Shown piece after piece: positions 6,459-11,252 of a DNA stretch of 11,252 bases; positions within the stretch are counted from its first letter, which is position 1, and each line of letters opens with the position of its first letter. The stretch is from contig NZ_PSMQ01000054.1 in the NCBI RefSeq assembly GCF_040290245.1, forward strand, positions 1 to 11,252, in the 5' to 3' direction. The stretch comes from Thermus_A sp040290245 (lineage in GTDB: Bacteria; Deinococcota; Deinococci; Deinococcales; Thermaceae). Made by a program: the position numbers and the translations under genes. A model generated the notes under the pieces. That model made no database searches, was not told the origin of the DNA, and saw nothing but the letters and a program-made list of their open reading frames with translations.

Positions 6459-6465
6459 CGAGCAA
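6437..6465 (-). promoter_or_regulatory. Predicted promoter of the cas6-cas8b-cas7-cas5-cas2 operon
   Basis: On the minus strand TTGCTC (6465-6460) and TATGCT (6442-6437) are separated by 17 bases. The cas6 ATG begins 9 bases past the -10 box, so the transcript would have a very short leader, as is common in Thermus. It overlaps the cas3 promoter almost completely. Confidence 0.5.
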
Positions 6466-6468
6466 GCC

Positions 6469-8721
6469 GTGAATCTTCTTGCGCGCAAGGACCCGGACGA
6501 ACCCCTTTTGGACCACCTCCAGGGGACAGGAGCACTTGCGGAGGCCTTTCTAGAGCCCTTGGGCCTGGGGCCCCTAGGCCGGCTGGCCGGGCTCTGCCAC
6601 GACCTGGGCAAGGCCACCCCTTACTTCCAGGAGATGCTCTGGGGAAAGCGGAAAAAGGGAGACCCCCTTACCTGGCACGCCCTTCCCGGGGCCCTCTTCG
6701 CCGCCTGGGCCGCCCGGAAAGAGGGGTACCCATCGGCCGCCCTCTCCCTCTTCCTGGCCGTTTTGGCCCACCATGGCCGCCTGGAGACCCCTTGGAACGC
6801 TCTTCCCTCCTCCCTCATCTGGGGCAGGCTCCCCAAGGAAGGGGCCTGGAGGGTCCTCAAGGACCACCTCGAGGCCCTGAAAACCCCTACCTTCCGGGAA
6901 CTGGTCCGGGCCCTGGGCCTTCCAGACCCTATGGCCTTCCTGGATGGGGAGGCCCTGGAGGTGGCCCGGGCTTTGGCCAAGGAGGCGGAGGATCTCTCCC
7001 TTTCGGAAGGGGATTTAACCCTTCACTTCCGGACCGCCCTCCTCTACTCCGCCCTTTTGGATGCGGACCGGCGGCTTGCGGGCCAGGCCGCTGGATCGCC
7101 TCGGCCTTCCCGACCGATTCCCGCCTGGAGCGTGGAAAAACGCCTTGAGATGAAGCGCCTTCCGCCAACCCCTCTTGTCCGACACCGGGAAGCCCTCCTG
7201 AACGGGGTAAAGGAGGCGCTGAACCGCCCCCTGGAGGAGCTTTTTCCCGCCCGCCTCACCCTCACGGCTCCCACCGGGGCGGGCAAGACCCTGGCCGCCC
7301 TCCGCTTTGCCCTGGGCCTGAGGGAGCGGGTGGGAAGGGAGCTGGGCTTCCTGCCCAAGGTGGTCTACGCCCTCCCCTACCTCTCCATCGCCGACCAGGT
7401 GGAAAAGGAGGCAGAGGCGGTTCTTCAAACGGCAGGGCTTGCGCCAAGGGACTTCCTCCTCGTCCACCACCACCTGGCCTTGGCCCGCCTCGGGGAGGGG
7501 CAGAGCGTGGAGGAGGCCCTCCTCCTCCAGGAGACCTGGGACCGGGAGGTGGTGGTCACCACCTTCCACCAGGTCTTTCCCGCCCTGGTGGGCCCGGGTA
7601 GTGCCCTCCGCCCTCTCCACGCCCTGGCCGAGGGGGCCATCCTCATTCTGGACGAGGTCCAAACCCTTCCCGCGGAACTATGGCCTGCCCTTAGGGCGCT
7701 CCTTAGGGAACTCCCGGGCCGGGTCACGGTGGTGAGCATGACCGCCACCCAGCCCCGGCTGGTGGAGGGAAAGGAGATCGCCCCCCCTCTTCCCGACTAC
7801 CCCCGTCGGGTCCAATTGCTCCTCGGGGGGGAGACGAGCCTAGAAGAACTCGCCCAAAGGCTCCTCAAGGGGCCCAAGCGGAGCCGGCTCGTCGTCTTGA
7901 ACACGGTGCGGGAGGCGGTGGAGCTTTACACCCTTCTAAGGGATTCGGGGCTTCCTCACCTCTACCTCCTCACCAGCCACCTCATCCCCAAGCATCGGCA
8001 AAAGCGGCTTGGGGAGATCCAGAAGGCCCTCGAGGATAGGATCCCCGTCACCCTGGTCTCCACCCAGGTGGTGGAGGCCGGGGTGGATCTGGACTTCCAG
8101 GAGGGGTATCGGGCCCTCGCCCCCATGGAAAGCCTCCTCCAAACCGCGGGGCGGGTGAACCGGAACGCCGAGGATTCGGAAGGGCGGCTCTTTGTCCTGG
8201 ACCTCGAGGGAAGATCGGCCAAAAGGGTTTATGGGGAGGTGCTCCTGGACCGGACCTGGCAGGTCCTTGCTGAGCCCTTGCAGAAGGGGATCTGGGACCT
8301 GGAGGCCTTGGAGCTCCTCGAGGGGTATTACCGCCTGGTCGAGGAAGGGATCAGCCAGCACAAAGGGAGGAAGCTCCTGGAGAATCTCCAGAACCTGGAC
8401 TACTGCCGGGCGGAGCTAAGGCTCATCGAAGAAGCCCCTTCCCTTCCCATCTTCGTGGAATGGGACGAGGAGGCCAGCCGGCTTTTAGGGGAGCTGGAAG
8501 ACGCCTTCAAGAAGGACCCCCTCGAGCGCAGGCTTGCCCTCCGCGCCCTCTTCCCCAGGCTTCAGGCCTATACGGTAAGCCCCCTCCTCCACCGCGCCCT
8601 AAAGAACCTGCCTCCGCCCCTTCTGGGCCGGGAGGAGTGGCGGTACGTCCCCAGGGAAGGAGTTGCCGACTATTACGAGGAGGAGGTGGGGTTTAAGTGG
8701 GAGATGGAGACCTTCCTTTAA
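6469..8721 (+). CDS. cas3: Cas3 helicase-nuclease
   Basis: The 750-residue protein is a full-length fused Cas3. The N-terminal HD nuclease shows His16, the HD pair at residues 44-45 (LCHDLGKA) and HH at 101-102. The superfamily 2 helicase follows: Walker A TAPTGAGKT (266-274), DEVQ (395-398), SMTATQP (423-429), VVEAGVDLDF, and QTAGRVNRN (558-566). Cas3 is recruited to Cascade after target binding, nicks the displaced strand and degrades DNA 3' to 5' using ATP. The start is GTG, 41 bases from the cas6 start, and no ribosome-binding site is visible. Its 3' end overlaps cas4 by 25 bases. Key residues are all present, so it should be active. Confidence 0.96.
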   Translation: MNLLARKDPDEPLLDHLQGTGALAEAFLEPLGLGPLGRLAGLCHDLGKATPYFQEMLWGKRKKGDPLTWHALPGALFAAWAARKEGYPSAALSLFLAVLAHHGRLETPWNALPSSLIWGRLPKEGAWRVLKDHLEALKTPTFRELVRALGLPDPMAFLDGEALEVARALAKEAEDLSLSEGDLTLHFRTALLYSALLDADRRLAGQAAGSPRPSRPIPAWSVEKRLEMKRLPPTPLVRHREALLNGVKEALNRPLEELFPARLTLTAPTGAGKTLAALRFALGLRERVGRELGFLPKVVYALPYLSIADQVEKEAEAVLQTAGLAPRDFLLVHHHLALARLGEGQSVEEALLLQETWDREVVVTTFHQVFPALVGPGSALRPLHALAEGAILILDEVQTLPAELWPALRALLRELPGRVTVVSMTATQPRLVEGKEIAPPLPDYPRRVQLLLGGETSLEELAQRLLKGPKRSRLVVLNTVREAVELYTLLRDSGLPHLYLLTSHLIPKHRQKRLGEIQKALEDRIPVTLVSTQVVEAGVDLDFQEGYRALAPMESLLQTAGRVNRNAEDSEGRLFVLDLEGRSAKRVYGEVLLDRTWQVLAEPLQKGIWDLEALELLEGYYRLVEEGISQHKGRKLLENLQNLDYCRAELRLIEEAPSLPIFVEWDEEASRLLGELEDAFKKDPLERRLALRALFPRLQAYTVSPLLHRALKNLPPPLLGREEWRYVPREGVADYYEEEVGFKWEMETFL

Positions 8722-9320
8722 GCACTCCCCCCGGCGCCCACGCGGAGCCCTCTGAGAGGGGGCTCTTTGGGGAGCATCTTACGGCCACCCTTTTCGGCTA
8801 CTATGGGGTCTGCCCAAGGGAGGCCTGGCTCATGGGCCACTCGATAGAACCCTATCCGGACCACGAGCTTTTGGCCCTGGGCAGACTCCTCCAGGAAACC
8901 GCCTATCCGGAGGCTCGAAAGGAGGTCAGTCTTCCCGGGATGCGCCTGGACATCCTATCGATGGCGCGCGGGGAAGGCCGGGAGGTCCTGGTGGTGGCCG
9001 AGGTAAAGCGCCGCTCCAGGCGGAAGGAGGCCCAGCTCCTCCAGCTCGGCTACTACCTTGTGCGGCTTCAGGAGATGGGGCTGGAGGCCCAGGGAGAACT
9101 CCGTTATCCCGAGGAGCGAAGGGTGGAACGGGTAAGACTCACCCCCGAACTCGAGGCCAAGGTCCGGAAGACGGAGGAAGCCCTAAGGGCCCTCCTGCAA
9201 GCCCCCGTGCCGCCCCCCGCCAAGCGGATTTCCGCCTGCTCGGGGTGTGCCTATTTTGAGTTCTGCTTCGTGGATGCTTCCCCACAAGGGGAACAGGTAA
9301 AGGAGATCCTGGATGCCTAA
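8697..9320 (+). CDS. cas4: Cas4 iron-sulfur exonuclease for spacer acquisition
   Basis: This 207-residue protein carries the Cas4 pattern: a first cysteine in YYGVCPREAWL (C39), RecB-type nuclease residues in LDILSM and VVAEVKRRSR, a QLLQLGYYL motif, and three C-terminal cysteines C181, C184 and C190 (ACSGCAYFEFC) that complete a 4Fe-4S site. Cas4 works with Cas1-Cas2 to choose and trim PAM-bearing prespacers. GTG 8697 is the only usable start before the YYGVC motif and has GGAGGT at 8682-8687 nine bases upstream, inside the end of cas3. The N-terminal 25 residues or so are not typical of the family. The tail after C190 is a hairpin repeat insertion encoding DASPQGEQVKE, which also carries the ribosome-binding site of cas1. 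It overlaps cas1 by 8 bases. Confidence 0.94.
   Translation: MGDGDLPLSTPPGAHAEPSERGLFGEHLTATLFGYYGVCPREAWLMGHSIEPYPDHELLALGRLLQETAYPEARKEVSLPGMRLDILSMARGEGREVLVVAEVKRRSRRKEAQLLQLGYYLVRLQEMGLEAQGELRYPEERRVERVRLTPELEAKVRKTEEALRALLQAPVPPPAKRISACSGCAYFEFCFVDASPQGEQVKEILDA
9272..9305 (+). repeat. 34-bp hairpin element at the 3' end of cas4
   Basis: The stretch contains GCTTCCCC-ACAA-GGGGAACA and ends in GGTAAAGGAG. It is identical to the copy at 9384-9417 except for one base in the loop (A versus G). It encodes DASPQGEQVKE in the cas4 tail. Its last seven bases, AAAGGAG (9299-9305), lie 7 bases before the cas1 ATG and are the evident cas1 ribosome-binding site. Confidence 0.93.
9299..9305 (+). 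promoter_or_regulatory. Shine-Dalgarno sequence of cas1 supplied by the hairpin element
   Basis: AAAGGAG, 7 bases before the cas1 ATG at 9313, is the 3' end of the 34-bp element. The same bases occur in the second copy inside cas1, so they belong to the repeat and not to the original cas4-cas1 junction. Confidence 0.8.
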
Positions 9321-10323
9321 GCCGGTGTACGTCTTCTCCTCGGGAAGGCTGAGCCGACTTGCCAACACCATCGTCTTCGAAACGGATGCTTCCCCGCAAG
9401 GGGAACAGGTAAAGGAGCGCAAGCGGCACCTTCCGGTGGAACAGGTCTCAGAGCTCTATCTTTTCGGAGAGGTGGACCTCAACAAGCGTTTTTTGGAGTT
9501 CATGGCCCAGAAAGGGGTTCTCCTCCACTTCTTTAACCGCTTCGGTTATTACGTGGGCTCTTTCTACCCACGGGAACACCTCCTGAGCGGCTACCTGACC
9601 TTGCGCCAGGCGGAGCATTACTTGGACTCGAGGCGCCGTCTGGTTCTCGCCCAAAAATTCGTGGCCGGTGGGCTCGAAAACATCCGCCGCCTCCTCCTAA
9701 AAGAAGTAGCCAAGGGCCGTGAGGTGGAGGGGGTCTTGGACCTCCTGGAAGAGCTTCTTCCCCGCGTGGGAGAGGCTCAAAGCGTGGGCGAGCTCATGGC
9801 CTTGGAAGGACGGGCACGAGAGGCTTATTACGGGGCATGGACGGCGCTTCTAGGGGAAGAGTGGGCCCTCGAGCGCAGCCGGAGGCCTCCTAGGGACCCC
9901 ATCAACAGCCTTTTGAGTTTTGCGAACAGTCTCCTGTACACCTCTATCCTGGCGCAAATCTACCAAACGCACCTGGACCCCCGCATCGGCTACCTGCACG
10001 AGACCAACTATCGCCGGCACGCCCTTAACTTGGACGTGGCGGAGGTGTTCAAGCCACCCCTTGTAGATCGCCTCATCTTCAGGTTGATCAGGCTTGGCCA
10101 GATCAAAGCTGGCCACTTCCTTCGGGAAGGGCAAGGGGTTTTCCTATCCGAAAGTGGGCGGAGGCTTGTAACCGAGGAGTGGGAAAAGTTGATGCAGACC
10201 ACCTATCGTCACCCTTCCCTACGCCGTTCGGTCTCTTACAGGACAACCCTGCGGCTCGAGCTCTACAAGCTGGAGAAGCACCTTATTGGAGAACAGCCCT
10301 ACACCCCTTACCGTCTCCGCTGA
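9313..10323 (+). CDS. cas1: Cas1 spacer integrase
   Basis: This 336-residue protein is a typical Cas1. The metal-binding catalytic residues are Glu165 (LEGRAREAYY), His229 (GYLHETN) and Asp241 (LNLDVAEVFKP), and the stretch RPPRDPINSLLSFANSLLY is the family core. With Cas2 it inserts new spacers at the leader end of the array, which lies directly downstream. The start is ATG, overlapping cas4 by 8 bases with AAAGGAG seven bases upstream. The N-terminal beta-rich domain (LSRLANTIVFET, then RHLPVEQVSELYLFGEVDLN) is interrupted by the 11-residue repeat insertion DASPQGEQVKE at a presumed beta turn, which should be tolerated. The TGA is followed by the CRISPR leader. Confidence 0.95.
   Translation: MPKPVYVFSSGRLSRLANTIVFETDASPQGEQVKERKRHLPVEQVSELYLFGEVDLNKRFLEFMAQKGVLLHFFNRFGYYVGSFYPREHLLSGYLTLRQAEHYLDSRRRLVLAQKFVAGGLENIRRLLLKEVAKGREVEGVLDLLEELLPRVGEAQSVGELMALEGRAREAYYGAWTALLGEEWALERSRRPPRDPINSLLSFANSLLYTSILAQIYQTHLDPRIGYLHETNYRRHALNLDVAEVFKPPLVDRLIFRLIRLGQIKAGHFLREGQGVFLSESGRRLVTEEWEKLMQTTYRHPSLRRSVSYRTTLRLELYKLEKHLIGEQPYTPYRLR
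9384..9417 (+). repeat. 34-bp hairpin element inserted near the start of cas1
   Basis: The copy contains TTCCCC-GCAA-GGGGAA, a 6-bp stem with a GNRA-type loop in RNA. It is read in the same frame as the cas4 copy 112 bp upstream and gives DASPQGEQVKE at residues 25-35 of Cas1. Without it the flanks would join as a short turn between two beta strands, as in ordinary Cas1. Confidence 0.93.
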
Positions 10324-10428
10324 AGCGGCTTGGGTCGCTCCCCATTCGGCCCCGGAATTTGGCCTATTTACAGCCTATCTTCCATCTGAATCTATAAGTT
10401 TTGACTCAGTCCATTTTGCGCCAACCTC

Positions 10429-10456
10429 CAATCCCCCCCAAAACCCGGGGGGGTTG
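10429..10456 (+). terminator. C7/G7 hairpin in the leader, overlapping the -35 region
   Basis: Seven Cs (10433-10439) face seven Gs (10447-10453) around AAAACCC, and the flanks CAA and TTG can extend the stem past one unpaired T. It is 106 bp past the cas1 stop and could stop cas operon transcripts before the leader promoter, though no T-run follows beyond TT. A structural or protein-binding role in the leader is equally possible. Confidence 0.35.
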
Positions 10457-10485
10457 ACGCACTCCCCCCCCACCCCTGATATAAT
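10454..10485 (+). promoter_or_regulatory. Promoter of the CRISPR array
   Basis: A perfect extended -10 element, TGATATAAT (10477-10485), is preceded by TTGACG (10454-10459). The 20-bp spacer is long, but the extended -10 compensates for that. Transcription should begin near 10492, about 90 bases before the first repeat, and run into the array. Confidence 0.75.
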
Positions 10486-10567
10486 CTCTCCCAAAGCAGC
10501 CTCAGACGGTTTGGGCTGCAGGGGCTCTTGAAAATCAAGATTATAGTTTGATGAGAAGCTTATGTCT

Positions 10568-10589
10568 AGAACAGCGTTTTGGCTGTTCT
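10568..10589 (+). repeat. Inverted repeat across the leader-repeat junction
   Basis: AGAACAGC (10568-10575) and GCTGTTCT (10582-10589) are perfect complements around GTTTTG. The right arm includes the last three leader bases and the first five bases of repeat 1, exactly the first integration site of Cas1-Cas2. Confidence 0.8.
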
Positions 10590-11252
10590 GACCGTACCTA
10601 TAAGGGTTTGAAACGGTATCAGTTCGCAAAATACTACCACACGTACGGGAGTTCTGACCGTACCTATAAGGGTTTGAAACTATCCCGACACTGAAACTGA
10701 CGAAGCAAGGACCCTCGTTCTGACCGTACCTATAAGGGTTTGAAACGGGGGTAAACGCGTGGGTGTACGGCGACGATGTCCCGGTGTTCTGACCGTACCT
10801 ATAAGGGTTTGAAACCCACGGAACAGGTGGCGCGCCGCTTTGGTATGTGCCCGTGTTCTGACCGTACCTATAAGGGTTTGAAACACGCGCCTCCTGNNNN
10901 NNNNNNNNNNNNNNNNNNNNNNNNNNNNNNTGTGCCCGTGTTCTGACCGTACCTATAAGGGTTTGAAACTCTAAATTTGCAATTGGGCCAGAACACCACA
11001 GCTCCCCGTTCTGACCGTACCTATAAGGGTTTGAAACTCAGCGTGTCTCCGGGAGTATATGAGGTGCGCAGGTTCTGACCGTACCTATAAGGGTTTGAAA
11101 CTCCTCCTTCTTCCGCCACCCTTGAAGGAGCTCATCGTTCTGACCGTACCTATAAGGGTTTGAAACGGAGATTGCCCTGCCCGGGGATTATGACTCGCCG
11201 GGTTCTGACCGTACCTATAAGGGTTTGAAACCCTTCCTGGCGGCATTTGCCA
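10585..11252 (+). CRISPR. Type I-B CRISPR array, ten visible repeats, open at the right edge
   Basis: The 30-bp repeat starts GTTCTGACC and ends GGGTTTGAAAC. Copies begin at 10585, 10651, 10717, 10786, 10855, 10940, 11008, 11072, 11137 and 11202, all identical by eye. Spacers measure 36, 36, 39, 39, (gap), 38, 34, 35 and 35 bp, plus a partial one of 21 bp at the window edge. All complete spacers differ. A short stem CCT-ATA-AGG lies in the middle of the repeat; cleavage at its 3' base by Cas6 would leave the 8-nt handle UUUGAAAC. This, with the leader on the left, sets transcription on the plus strand. The array continues beyond the window. Confidence 0.98.
10897..10930. other. Assembly gap inside the array (34 Ns)
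   Basis: The Ns fall between repeats 5 and 6. The known flanks are 12 bases on the left and 9 on the right, so repeat-to-repeat distance is 55, which fits neither one spacer (34-39) nor a spacer-repeat-spacer unit (about 100). The gap length is therefore probably a placeholder or estimate. Confidence 0.9.

Larger units (their letters stand above)
10324..10584 (+). promoter_or_regulatory. CRISPR leader
   Basis: This 261-bp non-coding stretch lies between cas1 and the first repeat. It contains homopolymeric C and G runs, a strong promoter (10454-10485), AT-rich sequence close to the array, and small inverted repeats, including GCAGCC/GGCTGC (10496-10501 and 10514-10519) and CTTGA-AAA-TCAAG (10527-10539). 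Leaders drive array transcription and mark the integration end. Orientation is supported by the promoter and by repeats ending in TTTGAAAC. Confidence 0.8.

Noticed and set aside
6428..6535. N-terminal extension of cas6 by 36 residues to a start at 6535
   Set aside because: It overlaps the cas3 coding start and shows no Cas6 similarity; the ATG at 6427 gives a normal Cas6 N-terminus and fits a promoter just upstream.
8745..8765. GAGCCC/GGGCTC hairpin followed by TTT just after the cas3 stop, looking like an intrinsic terminator
   Set aside because: It lies within the cas4 reading frame, the T-run is only three bases, and cas4-cas1 are clearly co-transcribed with cas3.
10375..10629. Open frame on the minus strand across the leader and first repeat
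   Set aside because: It is a chance frame covering the leader promoter and repeat sequence, with no recognisable protein pattern.
10680..10886. Minus-strand open frame through the array with repeated FQTLIGTVRT
   Set aside because: The repeated peptide is the translated CRISPR repeat, not a gene.
10615..11252. Possible self-targeting spacers against this window
   Set aside because: By eye no visible spacer matches the cas genes or flanks; a proper search of the genome and phages was not possible here.

Overview
The window looks like part of a GC-rich genome of the Thermus/Meiothermus group (Deinococcota). The grounds are a strong G/C bias at third codon positions, frequent GTG and TTG starts, very many CTCGAG hexamers, and Thermus-like protein sequences. 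Assignment is from pattern recognition only; no search was run.

Layout: (1) Positions 1-1141 hold the 3' part of a gene for a flavin-dependent dehydrogenase (KsdD/fumarate-reductase-like flavoprotein) on the + strand. (2) Positions 1142-1745 are a decayed spacer region with a perfect 32-bp AT-rich palindrome, a rearranged hairpin repeat, and a frameshifted HEPN-like gene remnant. (3) Positions 1746-6427 are a tightly coupled minus-strand operon, cas6-cas8b-cas7-cas5-cas2. (4) Positions 6428-6468 are a 41-bp gap with two overlapping face-to-face promoter candidates, both nearly leaderless. (5) Positions 6469-10323 are the plus-strand operon cas3-cas4-cas1. (6) Positions 10324-10584 are the CRISPR leader with a strong extended -10 promoter. 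(7) From 10585 to the window end is a CRISPR array with ten visible 30-bp repeats, interrupted by a run of Ns.

Together this is a complete type I-B CRISPR-Cas system. Cas1, Cas2 and Cas4 acquire spacers. Cas6 cuts the array transcript and leaves a UUUGAAAC 5' handle. Cas8b, Cas7, Cas5, Cas6 and probably an internally translated Cas11b form Cascade. Cas3 degrades the target. cas1 and cas2 lie in opposite operons.

The most unusual feature is a family of short hairpin elements (core TTCCCC-NNNA-GGGGAA, usually followed by a purine-rich GGAG/GGAGG stretch) inserted inside coding sequence of this locus. Copies lie in frame in cas8b (two in the middle, three at the 3' end), at the end of cas4, near the start of cas1, and in the HEPN remnant. 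All intact copies share the same orientation relative to the gene. The core has no stop codon in any of six frames, and the two cas8b insertions are read in different frames, so the spread looks DNA-driven, as with Rickettsia palindromic elements. Three of the insertions sit directly before a Shine-Dalgarno sequence and a start codon: that of cas7, that of cas1, and an internal ATG of cas8b matching the expected start of the small subunit Cas11b.
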